From a virus: 35,776 nucleotides of DNA. Every line of letters starts with the position of its first letter. Position 1 is the first letter of the stretch. The notes under the pieces were generated by a model. It was not told the DNA's origin and did no database searches. It was given only the letters and a program-made list of their open reading frames with translations. The stretch lies in IMG/VR virus record IMGVR_UViG_3300027969_000239, positions 1 through 35,776 of that record, one strand, 5' to 3'. Shown in pieces: positions 8,824 through 17,100 of the stretch. The position numbers and the translations under genes are program-made.

Positions 8824-11105
8824 TAGAATTTTCCGTCTTGCTGGATGCGGTAGCGGATATTACCAAGGCGCCAAAAGGACCCGATGTCATTGCTCTCAAT
8901 GCGGATCGCCACCAAGCGGCCACGGAAGCGGGGCGTGATGAACGTCGTCGCCTGCGTCAGCGTATAAGGGCCATAGGCGACAGGCGCCGTGCCGGGATAG
9001 TCCGTGATGTAGAAGGTCAGCAAGACGTTGGCGCCCTGCGTTCCGTCAAAGTAGCCCCACTTCATGTCGGGCCAGACCTGATCAATGAAGCTCTTCACGT
9101 CCGCCTCCGTCAGGGCAAAGTAGCCCGTCTGGAAGTAGGAGTTCATGGCCACGCCGTCGGCGTCCTTGGAAGTCTCGTGCTGGTACAGGTACTGGTTCAG
9201 ACCGGCGCCAATGGGCGGGCCAAGCACAGACTCATTAATCCACGCCGAGCGCGACACATACGGATTGGCGGCAGAGTTGGACCCGTAGTCCCACTGGTCC
9301 AAGTTGATATTATATTTGACGTATCCCTCGTTTTCCCCGCCATTCCCGTAGGTGGGGAAGTACCAAGTGATTTCGCCGAAGCGGGAGTTTGGAGCAATCC
9401 TGATGCGGTCGAGGTTGGTCGTGTCGAGGTCCTGAAAGACAACGTCCCAGATCGGGCAGCGAATCGGCTCGACGCCATTGCCCGCGAGCCGGTAGAATTG
9501 GCTCTGCCCCATCCAGTAGACGACACCATTCATGGACCCGGCGGCCTTGCGCCCTATGAGGCCGCAGCCCGTGCCCAACTCGTTGAATTGGTAGACGTAG
9601 GGCGGCCCAACATACTGCATGGCCCAGATGCCCAAGTCAGTCCACAGGAGGCCCTGCTGCGGCCCCTGAATACACTGAACAAGGCGGGAGCCTTTGGGTA
9701 TGCGGTAGCTGCCCGCCTGATTGGTGAGGCTGGCGGTCCAGTCGTCGTAGTTGTTAACGTCGCACCAGCGGACCAGCAGGGGATCAGAGATCCCCGTAAA
9801 TGTCGAGCCCCACGCAATGATCTGGCGCTGTGGCATGGCGACGAACATGCCCTGATTGACCGTGGGCGCGGCCACAATCACGTTGGCGACCGCCGTGCCC
9901 GTCGTCGGATCCCACGAATAGATCGGCCCGCCCAGCGGGTTGGCGATGAGGATTTGGCCCCAGTTGTCCAATGTCCAGTCGGTGGCGTTGATCGGAACGC
10001 CCCGGTAGCTGGTGGGGACAATGCCACCGTAACCGTAAAATCCGTAGCCTGCCTCGCCATAGCCAGCGCCGGGCGGGTATGTGCCAACGCCGTTGCGGTA
10101 GACGAAGTGAACCTGCCCGCCGTTCATTGAGCCGCTGGTGCTGGATGTCGCGGAATTGGACGCCGCAATGACGAAGACGTTGCCGCTGGTCACGCTGATG
10201 ACGGCGTAGTTGCCGTATATGGTGACGCCGCCGACTGTCGTCGCGACCAGTGCCGTGAACGTGTCCCCGGCCAGATACCCGTGATTGTTCAGGGTGACTG
10301 AGACTGAGTTGACGCCATTGGCCGTGGTGAATGACGGCACGGCCCCGCCGTTGGCGACAGTCGATGTCGCGGCGGTGGCCGCGTAAATTGTGTATTGGTT
10401 GGCGTTCAGGGTCGGATTAGACACCTGATATTGCCCGAACAGGACAATGCCGCCGACGCTGACTTGTGTCTGTATATCAACAGCATAGTAGTCGTTGGTA
10501 TTGCTGGCCGTGTCCACGATGACGACGGCAGTGCTGCCGGACGTGGTGCTGAAATTGACGGCCTCGTTGGCCGTTATCTGCTCGGGCGTAATGTCTTGGC
10601 TGCCGCCTGACACAATGACGCCGAGGGAGTTGCCCGCGCCGGTGATCGTGCCGCCGGAGACGTAGGCGGTCGTCGTGGCGTTGGCGTATGAGACGCTGGT
10701 TGATGTGGCAGCCGTGACCACATAGGTCCCGTTGTAGCCGTTCGGGTTTATGCTGCCGACGAGAATGGCGGAATTGACTGTGAAGACAAACGGGCCGGTG
10801 AAGGTCAGGGTTGCCGTCGTCCCATTTCCGCTGGCGCCGGTCACAACAATTGGCGCAAGTCCGTCGGCGCCGACAGCCAAATAGGAGTTGGCGTTGGTGT
10901 CTTCCCACGCCCACAAGCACCGGACAGTGGAGCCGATCTGGCCCGCGTAGAACTTTGTCCAGCCGCCCAGCTTCTGCACCAAGCCACCAAGCGTCCGGTC
11001 GGGAATGAACCGGATGAGCTGGCTCTGCGAGATGGCGGCCTCGTTGAGGGCGGGTGTCTTGTTGACATCCACGCCGGGCATAAGTTTGAGCGCGCTGTGG
11101 GGCAT
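8823..11105 (-). CDS. Large tail hub / DNA-stabilisation (P22 gp10-like) protein with inserted beta domains
   Basis: The 760-residue protein starts with a segment typical of head-closure or hub proteins (ALKLMPGVDVNKTPALNEA, then LGGWTKFY). Its C-terminal two-thirds carry repeated Trp/Tyr/Gly-rich blades (WDPTTGTAVANVIV, LLVRWCDVNNYDDWT, GVVYWMGQSQFYRL, YVKYNINLDQWDYG) that suggest a beta-propeller-like fold. P22 gp10, which plugs the portal channel, is about 470 residues; much of the excess here is a Thr/Ser/Val/Gly-rich block at about residues 85-320. That block holds a domain (about 88-155) clearly related to one in the adaptor gene just upstream. It follows the adaptor stop by three bases and is preceded by GAGGGGG. 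Assignment to the gp10/hub group rests on pattern and context; the order with an adaptor upstream supports it. Confidence 0.65.
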   Translation of the reverse strand: MPHSALKLMPGVDVNKTPALNEAAISQSQLIRFIPDRTLGGLVQKLGGWTKFYAGQIGSTVRCLWAWEDTNANSYLAVGADGLAPIVVTGASGNGTTATLTFTGPFVFTVNSAILVGSINPNGYNGTYVVTAATSTSVSYANATTTAYVSGGTITGAGNSLGVIVSGGSQDITPEQITANEAVNFSTTSGSTAVVIVDTASNTNDYYAVDIQTQVSVGGIVLFGQYQVSNPTLNANQYTIYAATAATSTVANGGAVPSFTTANGVNSVSVTLNNHGYLAGDTFTALVATTVGGVTIYGNYAVISVTSGNVFVIAASNSATSSTSGSMNGGQVHFVYRNGVGTYPPGAGYGEAGYGFYGYGGIVPTSYRGVPINATDWTLDNWGQILIANPLGGPIYSWDPTTGTAVANVIVAAPTVNQGMFVAMPQRQIIAWGSTFTGISDPLLVRWCDVNNYDDWTASLTNQAGSYRIPKGSRLVQCIQGPQQGLLWTDLGIWAMQYVGPPYVYQFNELGTGCGLIGRKAAGSMNGVVYWMGQSQFYRLAGNGVEPIRCPIWDVVFQDLDTTNLDRIRIAPNSRFGEITWYFPTYGNGGENEGYVKYNINLDQWDYGSNSAANPYVSRSAWINESVLGPPIGAGLNQYLYQHETSKDADGVAMNSYFQTGYFALTEADVKSFIDQVWPDMKWGYFDGTQGANVLLTFYITDYPGTAPVAYGPYTLTQATTFITPRFRGRLVAIRIESNDIGSFWRLGNIRYRIQQDGKF

Positions 11106-11108
11106 GGA

Positions 11109-12101
11109 TTACCCCCTCGTCGGGGTGGCGACGGTGGCGGGGCTCTGCGAGGACCACCCGGCGGCGTCGAACTTCTTGCGGGCCTCCTCGACGATGGCGC
11201 TCTTGAGGAGGGCCTGATACTGGCTCTCGTAGGTGATGGCCATCTGCGGGTCGTCATTCAGGCGCCCGAAGTTGCGCTGGTACGCAGAAATGTAAATCAT
11301 CGAGGCCATGATGAAGACGTCTGGCAGGTAGAGGCTGATAAACGTCGAAGTGTTTGTTGCCGAGAGGCTGTTGGGCCGGTAGGTGCCGACGACCTCGACC
11401 GGGTAGGCCTGATCTGGCACGGGGCCGACGAAGAACAGCGTCTCATTGAAGGGCACGAAGTACTGGGGCTGCCCGCGATTGGCGGTAAAAGATGACCCGT
11501 AGACGGCGTCAAGGAACTCCTTCGTCGTGGGAAGGAGGGGAATGCGGGCGCACAAATCTGGGTTATTGGTGGTGGATGCGTTGCTGCTTCCGTCAATTGT
11601 TCCGGCGGTGGTCATGCTGCCAGTGGTTGTTCTGGCGTATGACACAGACCCCGCCGACGAGCTGGTTACGGTGTAAGTCCCATTGTACCCTGCGGGGACC
11701 ATTCCAGCCACAGTGATCGTCTGCCCGGCGGAGAACGCATAGGTGCTGGAATATGTGAGAGTGGCAGTAGTCCCATTGCCAGAAGCGGCTGTAACATCCA
11801 GAACTGGCGGCCCCGTCAAGAGATTGATCTGTTCGCTGACGACGAACGTACCCGACGCCGCATCCGAATTTGACGCCAAGTTGATGTTGAAGGACAGGTT
11901 CCTACTTCCAGCAGTCAGGACGAAGCTGGCGCCGTGCAGGGACGTGGAGGTAAACATGAAGTCAATGTCACGGTACATCCGGTTTTCGGCGTAAGTGATC
12001 ATCTGGGGTAGGATCGTGACGAACGCAGGATCAGTCTCCGCCACGACAGCCATCGTGGCGATTTGGGTGACGTACTGCGAATATGTGAGGCCTGTGGTCA
12101 T
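11109..12101 (-). CDS. Head-to-tail adaptor protein with an inserted Ig-like domain
   Basis: The ends of this 330-residue protein match podovirus adaptor proteins. The helical N-terminus has ITYAENRMYRDIDFM, and the C-terminus has PTTKEFLDAVYGSS, PQYFV, a strand ending VVGTYRPNSLS and the helices LPDVFIMASMIYISAY. Such adaptors form the ring between portal and tail. Residues about 95-175 are a foreign-looking Gly/Thr/Ser-rich beta domain (SGNGTTATLT, GYNGTYTVT, SVSYA). It is inserted in the loop between the two halves of the core and is about half identical by eye to a segment of the next gene. The gene follows the endolysin after 42 bases with no clear terminator. The adaptor assignment is fairly secure; function of the inserted domain is inferred as surface decoration or binding. 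Confidence 0.68.
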   Translation of the reverse strand: MTTGLTYSQYVTQIATMAVVAETDPAFVTILPQMITYAENRMYRDIDFMFTSTSLHGASFVLTAGSRNLSFNINLASNSDAASGTFVVSEQINLLTGPPVLDVTAASGNGTTATLTYSSTYAFSAGQTITVAGMVPAGYNGTYTVTSSSAGSVSYARTTTGSMTTAGTIDGSSNASTTNNPDLCARIPLLPTTKEFLDAVYGSSFTANRGQPQYFVPFNETLFFVGPVPDQAYPVEVVGTYRPNSLSATNTSTFISLYLPDVFIMASMIYISAYQRNFGRLNDDPQMAITYESQYQALLKSAIVEEARKKFDAAGWSSQSPATVATPTRG

Positions 12102-12143
12102 GACTAACCCCGTGATCCGCCCTTTATACCACTGACGGTCTGT

Positions 12144-12653
12144 TTACGCCATGCCAGAGGCTTTGTCCTTGACCTCGGCCACGCGGCGGCTCCAGCCCTT
12201 GCCAAACGTCTCGAATGTCGGCAGGCGCTTGAGAAAATCAAGGCGCATGTCGCAGAGGGCGTCAACCATCTGCTCGGGGTCGCACTCCCTGATGGCGCCC
12301 ATGGACTTGGGTCCAAGGACGCCGTCCGCCGTGACGCCAGCAATTGTCTGCAAAAACTTTGTTGCTCTGCCCACGCCGGAGTTTACCGCCAAGTCGTAGG
12401 CGGCATAGTCCACGCCGTTGGGGAGTTGGTCTCCCTTGATCTTGTCCCAATACATGGCCTTGTAGAAAGGCTTCACCACCTCGGGCGTAAGCTTTCGCAT
12501 AAAAGCCTCGTCCACGGGCTTGCCAACGTAGCCCTCCCAAGCCGCCTTTGTGACGCCCAAATTGGTCATGCCACCCGGATCTTTCGGATGGTTCACAAAT
12601 CCACCCTCGTGCTTCAAGACGGCGGCGAAGCTGTCATCCCAGTTCTCTTGCAT
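12144..12653 (-). CDS. Endolysin, glycoside hydrolase family 108 with peptidoglycan-binding C-terminus
   Basis: The 169-residue protein contains the GH108 signature HEGGFVNHPKDPGGMTNLGVT from residue 15; Glu16 is the expected catalytic acid. The family cleaves peptidoglycan glycan chains as a muramidase. The C-terminal half carries VNSGVGRATKFLQ and GVTADGVLGPKSM, matching the PG_binding_3-type domain that usually follows GH108. No signal peptide is seen, so export through the holin is expected. I chose the ATG at 12653: it lies one base after the holin stop and has AAGGA eight bases upstream, whereas an extension upstream would overlap the holin. Holin and endolysin form a lysis pair. Confidence 0.92.
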   Translation of the reverse strand: MQENWDDSFAAVLKHEGGFVNHPKDPGGMTNLGVTKAAWEGYVGKPVDEAFMRKLTPEVVKPFYKAMYWDKIKGDQLPNGVDYAAYDLAVNSGVGRATKFLQTIAGVTADGVLGPKSMGAIRECDPEQMVDALCDMRLDFLKRLPTFETFGKGWSRRVAEVKDKASGMA

Positions 12654-12654
12654 G

Positions 12655-13176
12655 TCACTTGTCCTTTGAGGCAAGTAGGTCGTTCTTGGCCTTGGAGCCA
12701 GCGGACGAGCCGTAATAGAAGTTGACCACGCCGGTCCACGCCGTCCCCAGAGCGCCCAACATCATCAGGAGCGCCTCCGTGCCCGTCTTTGGCATTCCAT
12801 TGAGGAGCATCCAGATCAGGATGCCAAAGAAACCCAGCGTAATGACGATGGCGAGGACCTTGGGAACCCAGTCCTTTGTCTCACGCTGCATCTGCCGGGC
12901 GCTGTCTCGGTCACCGGCGGAGATGCGCTCAAGGTCGATGTCGAGCGACTTCATTTGCACCTTGAAGTCGGCGTCAATCTTCTTGATGGCGGCAAGCTGG
13001 TCAGGCGTTGCCACGGCCATGGCCGCAGAGATCTGCTCCTCGGTGCCGTCCTCATGCCCGAAGAGGGCATTGGACAGGGTCTTGACGGCAACGCCAGCCA
13101 AGGGGCCGCCAAGCGCCGTTGCGATAGATGGGGCCAGTTGACCAAGTAGGGGGCCAAATTGCTTCAGTAAGTCCAT
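12655..13176 (-). CDS. Holin, GTA 3TM family
   Basis: This 173-residue protein has a Gly/Ala-rich hydrophobic N-terminus (LAPSIATALGGPLAGVAVKT) and a charged middle. Two strong membrane segments lie near the end (VPKVLAIVITLGFFGILIWM and ALLMMLGALGTAWTGVVNF), followed by YYGSSAGSKAKN, the hallmark of the 'holin of 3TMs, for gene-transfer release' family. The protein would open the inner membrane so that the adjacent endolysin reaches the wall. The ATG at 13176 is one base after the upstream stop (TAAAATG) with AAAAGGG in front; an in-frame TTG six codons upstream would bury the start in the previous gene. The family is well known from alphaproteobacteria, which hints at the host. Confidence 0.88.
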   Translation of the reverse strand: MDLLKQFGPLLGQLAPSIATALGGPLAGVAVKTLSNALFGHEDGTEEQISAAMAVATPDQLAAIKKIDADFKVQMKSLDIDLERISAGDRDSARQMQRETKDWVPKVLAIVITLGFFGILIWMLLNGMPKTGTEALLMMLGALGTAWTGVVNFYYGSSAGSKAKNDLLASKDK

Positions 13177-13177
13177 T

Positions 13178-13651
13178 TTATTTGCCCTTTTCAAGCAGAG
13201 TGATGCGCTTGTCGAGCGCGGCGATTAGTTGTGCCATGTCAAAGCGGATGGCGGCGCGGGCCTGCGCGGCGTCAGCCACCATGTCCATACGGCTCTTTTC
13301 AATGGCGGCCATTGAGCGTTCACGGTCCAAAGTCATTGCGGCGCGGGCCAAGGCACTTTCTCGGTCAACCTTGGAAATCTGGTCGCTCAAGTGCTCCCTG
13401 ATCTGCGCCATGTCTATGGTCGTCCCCTGCGGGGGGATGGCCTTGTTGTCAGCGTTGACAACGACAGCCACCTTCGACTTTAGTTGAATGATCTCGTTGT
13501 TGGCAGCAGAAAGCGAACTCATGAGGTAGACGACGCAAGAGAACAGGATCGGTATACCAGCAAAGGTAATCTTCTCGACCAGCGCGCCCTTGCTGGCGCT
13601 TGCCGCCATCTCAATGGCAAACTTTTCCTGCTTCTCTTCCGTTGTGCTCAT
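13178..13651 (-). CDS. Single-pass membrane protein with coiled coil, lysis-cassette member
   Basis: A 157-residue protein with one membrane segment at about residues 28-50 (ITFAGIPILFSCVVYLMS). The rest is a long, charged, probably coiled-coil region (MTLDRERSMAAIEKSRMD). This layout resembles inner-membrane spanins or antiholin-like accessory proteins, but no conserved family motif is recognised. It overlaps the previous gene by four bases (ATGA) and precedes the holin by one base, so it is very likely co-translated with the lysis genes. Confidence 0.68.
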   Translation of the reverse strand: MSTTEEKQEKFAIEMAASASKGALVEKITFAGIPILFSCVVYLMSSLSAANNEIIQLKSKVAVVVNADNKAIPPQGTTIDMAQIREHLSDQISKVDRESALARAAMTLDRERSMAAIEKSRMDMVADAAQARAAIRFDMAQLIAALDKRITLLEKGK

Positions 13652-13881
13652 TTGTCTGCCTTCCCATCAAGCTTGTCATAGATCCGCTGGAACATCGTTT
13701 CGATGTGGTCCATCCGCTTGTCTATGTCGATCTTGCTGACATATGACTTAGGCAGATCTACCTCCAATTCATGAAGGTCTTTTCGCAGTTCTTTGACAGC
13801 GCCCCATATTTCGCGGGCGAACCATCCGCCTGCTCCAATAGCAGCTACGCTTACAATGTTCATGACTGACTGCGTGTCCAT
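13648..13881 (-). CDS. Small membrane-anchored coiled-coil protein
   Basis: A 77-residue protein: hydrophobic N-terminal helix at about residues 5-28 (VMNIVSVAAIGAGGWFAREI) followed by a heptad-like charged region to the end (LRKDLHELEVDLPKSYVSK). Small proteins of this shape recur next to lysis genes in podoviruses; their role is not established. The ATG overlaps the stop of the glycosyltransferase gene by one base (TAATG), and the 3' end overlaps the next gene by four. Confidence 0.66.
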   Translation of the reverse strand: MDTQSVMNIVSVAAIGAGGWFAREIWGAVKELRKDLHELEVDLPKSYVSKIDIDKRMDHIETMFQRIYDKLDGKADK

Positions 13882-14966
13882 TATGCGGCCTCTTCTTGCG
13901 TGTCACCGAGATAATAACCAAAATTAGATCGCAAGCGGTCATCATGTGGAGCCAATTCTACTGCAATTTTCCCCTGCTTAACAGCCGTGTCCTTTAGACC
14001 AAGGTTCCACGCCGAGATGGCCGCAAGGTCATGCGGTTGATACCCCCATACCTCGGGGTCGCAGGTGTAAACGGCCTCGCGGTTGGTGATTTTCAGCGCC
14101 CGAGTGGAGTAGGCGAAGCATTCCTCCCAGCGGTGCTGGCGGTAGCAGAGGAGCGCCAACTCGCACCAAGGCTCTCGGGTGTTTGGCGCCTCAGACGCGG
14201 CCATCTGGAAGGCCTTCTCGGCCTCTTCGACAATGCCAAGTTCGTTATAACTCCGACCCATGACGCGGTAGGCGTAGCACCGTTCATTCTGCCAAGTGGC
14301 ACGAGGCAGAGCCAGATAACTGCGGCAGGCGTCAACCGCTTCTTGCCACCGCGAGTTAAAACTCAATTCGCGGGCGTAGTAGAAGGCGTTGCGCGGGCAG
14401 GCCGGGTCTTCTTTTACGGAAAGCTCCAGAAGATCCATGTACTGGCCCCGGCTCTTGGTCGGGTCTGGCTTGTGGACGGCGATGAGGAAGTCGGTCTGCG
14501 CCCAGACTTCCGCAATGCGTCCGTCAGGTACAGGATATTCGTGGCAGGGGTGGTGCCAGTGGTATCCGTGTCTGGCGTGGATTTTCTCGTAGTAGAACGC
14601 GATGCCCGCGCCCCAATCAAACATGTAACGGAGGCGGGTGGTCTCTCCCTTGATCCAGACACGTTCAATCTCCTCACGCCAGCCGGGTTGCAGAACCTCG
14701 TCAATGTCTAGGCTGATGCATACGTCAATATCGCGAGGAACAAGGGCAAGAGCAGCATTGCGAGCATGATCAAACCGCCAAGGAGTGATGCAAATGTGAT
14801 GAACAGTCGCCCCATATTTTGCCGCCTCTTCTGGAAGCCCGTCGTCTGATCCCGTGTCGGCAATCAAAATCATGTCTGCGTCAGCCGCAGATTCGCAAAA
14901 CCGCTGCACGAAGTGCGCCTCGTTCTTGCTGATGGCGTAGACGCATATCCTCAACTTCTTCTCCAT
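13881..14966 (-). CDS. Family 2-type glycosyltransferase with C-terminal TPR-like repeats
   Basis: Residues 1-130 form a GT-A nucleotide-sugar domain: ICVYAISKNEAHFVQRF at the N-terminus, then ILIADTGSDDGLPEEAAKYG, WRFDHARNAAL and the metal-binding region CISLDIDEVLQPGW, where Asp-x-Asp is expected. Residues about 190-345 are paired helices of the tetratricopeptide type (FYYARELSFNSRWQEAVDAC, YNELGIVEEAEKAFQMAA, LCYRQHRWEECFAYSTRAL). This matches small bacterial and phage GT2-TPR proteins that transfer a sugar to a protein or peptide; the acceptor cannot be read from sequence. It starts 22 bases after the collagen-like fibre stop, preceded by GAGGGGG, and runs into the lysis genes. The fibre is the obvious candidate acceptor, as an inference. 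Confidence 0.85.
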   Translation of the reverse strand: MEKKLRICVYAISKNEAHFVQRFCESAADADMILIADTGSDDGLPEEAAKYGATVHHICITPWRFDHARNAALALVPRDIDVCISLDIDEVLQPGWREEIERVWIKGETTRLRYMFDWGAGIAFYYEKIHARHGYHWHHPCHEYPVPDGRIAEVWAQTDFLIAVHKPDPTKSRGQYMDLLELSVKEDPACPRNAFYYARELSFNSRWQEAVDACRSYLALPRATWQNERCYAYRVMGRSYNELGIVEEAEKAFQMAASEAPNTREPWCELALLCYRQHRWEECFAYSTRALKITNREAVYTCDPEVWGYQPHDLAAISAWNLGLKDTAVKQGKIAVELAPHDDRLRSNFGYYLGDTQEEAA

Positions 14967-14988
14967 GACGACCCCCTCGTCGTTAGAA

Positions 14989-16821
14989 CTAGATAACAGT
15001 CCAAGTGCTCCCTGACGGCACAGTGACCGTCGCGCCAGAATTGATCGTCACCGGCCCGGCAGTCATGGCGTTGTAGCTGGTGGTGACGGTGTAGTTGGCC
15101 GTGATCGTCTGCTGGTTCTCGTAGAAGATTTGGTCAGGCGACCCGCCAGTCGGGTAAATCGAGCCTGTCGGCCCGGTGGCGCCCGTGGGTCCAGTCGGGC
15201 CTGTCCCGCTGGGGCCTGTGGGGCCGGTGGCGCCAACATTCCCCGTGACGGTGATGTTCCACGAGGTGTAGGTGCCCGATCCGCCCGTGGCGTCTGATGT
15301 CATGACCAGCGTGGTGCCGCTGAAGGATGTAATGATGCCCTCGACGTAGTTCGTGGGCGTGATGGTGTAGGCGATGCGGACCCGGTTGCCGACAGTGATG
15401 GCAGTTGCGGTGTCCGCCAGATTGGTCGTGAACGTGAGCGACCCGGTGCCGATCAGCGTCGATGTGCTGCTGGTCAAACCGGCGTAGCCTATGCCCGTGG
15501 GGCCGGTCGGCCCAGTGGCCCCCGCGCCCCCGGCGGTTCCGGTCGGGCCCGTGGCTCCATTTGCGCCCGCGCTTCCGGCGGCTCCCGTAGGCCCCGTGGG
15601 GCCCGCAACAGTCGATGCCGCTCCGGTCGGGCCGGTCGCACCGTTTGCGCCCGCGCCGCCCGTGGGGCCGGTCGGGCCCGCCACAGTTGACGCCGCTCCG
15701 GTGGGCCCGGTTGGCCCCGTCCCGCTGGGGCCTGTGGGCCCGGCGATAGTGGATGCGGCTCCAGTCGGGCCGGTCGGCCCGGCGGGCCCGGTTGGGCCGC
15801 TAATGCCATTCACAAGCGCCAAGAACAACGCGGCCCCGTTAGCAAAGCCTGTGGTTCCGGCGCCGCCAGATGCGTTAAGGGTGACGGGATAAGTCCAGTA
15901 TGAGTTGGCTGCGCCCGGGTTCACATTGGTGGGTGCGCCAGAGATCGTCCACGTCTGGTAGCTGCTGCTGCTAGTCTGGCTCTGGATGATGATCTGTTCG
16001 CCGACGCTTAGGAGCGCCAAGAAAATGTCCACGTCTACATTGTTGTCAGTCAGGTGACTGACATTAAGCTGCGTGGCGCTTGTCTGGACGGCATTGTTCC
16101 AGATAATGTCGCCGTCGCCGGGGTAGCCGGATATGGCGCCCGTGTTGGCAAGATAAAGGAACAGATTGGATGACGTGCCCGGCGTCCCAGTGGGGCCGGT
16201 TGGGCCTGTAATGCTCGCGCCCGTGGGTCCGGTGGGGCCGCCGACTCCCGTGGGTCCGGCAACAGTTGACGCGGCCCCCGTAGGCCCAGTGGGCCCCGTA
16301 CCGCTCGGCCCAGTTGGCCCAGCAACAGTAGACGCCGCCCCCGTAGGCCCCGTTGGGCCGCCAACGCCCTGCGTCCCGGCAGCCCCCGTGGGCCCCGTGG
16401 CGCCAAACCCCGTGGGCCCCGTGCTGCCCGTGGGGCCAATATCTCCGTTTATGCCCGTGGCCCCCGTGGGGCCCGACACGCCCGTGGGGCCGATAGTCCC
16501 CTGCGGGCCCGTGGGCCCAGCAACTGTCGATGCAGCGCCCGTCGGGCCAGTTACACCTTGGCTGCCCGTTGGCCCCGTGCTGCCGGTGGGCCCGGTGACA
16601 TTGGACGCTGCGCCCGTGGGGCCGGTATTGCCGGTGCTTCCGGTCGGGCCGGTCGGCCCAGTGGGTCCAACCGTTCCCTGCCCTCCCGTGGGGCCGGGAT
16701 AGAGGCCAGCAATTTGCAATGCGGTAGTGCGCTTGGACGTTCCCGCCTGAACAATCTCAAGCTGCTCCGCACCCGTAAGGGCGGTTGCCGCAGGAAGATT
16801 GGGGATTTGGGAATTTGCCAT
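14989..16821 (-). CDS. Collagen-like tail fibre
   Basis: The 610-residue protein begins with a short attachment-like module ([20 protein letters not shown]). Three Gly-X-Y tracts dominated by GPTG follow: about residues 43-215, 335-440 and 520-545. Within them the unit [12 protein letters not shown] or a close variant occurs seven times and breaks the triplet phase. Two beta-type domains separate the tracts (about 215-335 and 440-520). The end ([30 protein letters not shown]) is a common phage fibre C-terminus that probably trimerises. Collagen-like tracts form rigid triple helices, so this should be a trimeric host-contact fibre. The DNA is correspondingly repetitive, which makes recombination and assembly errors possible. 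Confidence 0.88.
   Translation of the reverse strand: MANSQIPNLPAATALTGAEQLEIVQAGTSKRTTALQIAGLYPGPTGGQGTVGPTGPTGPTGSTGNTGPTGAASNVTGPTGSTGPTGSQGVTGPTGAASTVAGPTGPQGTIGPTGVSGPTGATGINGDIGPTGSTGPTGFGATGPTGAAGTQGVGGPTGPTGAASTVAGPTGPSGTGPTGPTGAASTVAGPTGVGGPTGPTGASITGPTGPTGTPGTSSNLFLYLANTGAISGYPGDGDIIWNNAVQTSATQLNVSHLTDNNVDVDIFLALLSVGEQIIIQSQTSSSSYQTWTISGAPTNVNPGAANSYWTYPVTLNASGGAGTTGFANGAALFLALVNGISGPTGPAGPTGPTGAASTIAGPTGPSGTGPTGPTGAASTVAGPTGPTGGAGANGATGPTGAASTVAGPTGPTGAAGSAGANGATGPTGTAGGAGATGPTGPTGIGYAGLTSSTSTLIGTGSLTFTTNLADTATAITVGNRVRIAYTITPTNYVEGIITSFSGTTLVMTSDATGGSGTYTSWNITVTGNVGATGPTGPSGTGPTGPTGATGPTGSIYPTGGSPDQIFYENQQTITANYTVTTSYNAMTAGPVTINSGATVTVPSGSTWTVI
15480..16700. repeat. Repetitive DNA encoding collagen-like GPTG tracts
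   Basis: Two long blocks (about 15490-15800 and 16190-16690) are built from GGCCC/GGGCC-rich 9- and 18-base units encoding Gly-X-Y triplets. A longer unit encoding [11 protein letters not shown] is repeated. Extremely GC-rich; the open frames on the plus strand here (VGPVGPV) are only the mirror of this repeat. Confidence 0.85.
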
Positions 16822-16824
16822 CCG

Positions 16825-17100
16825 TTACACCGACGTTATGGTTTGCCAAGCGGATCCACTATACACGCAAAGCTTGTTAAGTGTGGTGTCGAAGACAATC
16901 TGCCCGGATACCGCCGACAGCGCGTTCTTCTGCGTCGTCGTGACGTTCTGCGCCACCGTCAACTGCGCCAAATTGGCGATCTGCTGCGTCGTGCAGCGGG
17001 CAGTGGCGCCAGCCTGAACGATCTCAACAAGTTCGGCCCCCGACAAAGCTATGGCGGGGGTGAGATTGGGGATCTGAACATTACTTGCGTAACGGGGCAT
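16825..17100 (-). CDS. Short fibre-base protein, paralogue of the collagen fibre N-terminus
   Basis: The 91-residue product carries QIPNLTPAIALSGAELVEIV and ends its first half with CTTQQIANLAQLTV. This is clearly related to the first 40 residues of the collagen-like fibre encoded three bases downstream. The C-terminal half (GQIVFDTTLNKLCVYSGSAW) is a small motif common at the ends of phage fibre proteins. It may be a minimal fibre or an adaptor to which the long fibre docks. The start overlaps the previous stop by one base (TGATG). Alternatively the pair is a split and duplicated ancestral fibre. Confidence 0.7.
   Translation of the reverse strand: MPRYASNVQIPNLTPAIALSGAELVEIVQAGATARCTTQQIANLAQLTVAQNVTTTQKNALSAVSGQIVFDTTLNKLCVYSGSAWQTITSV

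Noticed and set aside
8811-10130. 439-codon plus-strand frame
   Set aside because: Antisense shadow of the hub gene; composition (Val/Arg/Ala/Asp) is typical of the complementary frame and it has no domain signature.
15480-16700. Collagen-gene tandem repeats considered as a non-coding satellite or CRISPR
   Set aside because: The units keep a Gly-X-Y reading frame throughout and vary at codon third positions, so they are coding.
15491-16702. Plus-strand frames rich in VGPVGPV (133 and 178 codons), resembling elastin or collagen
   Set aside because: They are the reverse complement of the GPTG repeats of the fibre. The minus-strand frame is much longer and has proper non-repetitive ends.
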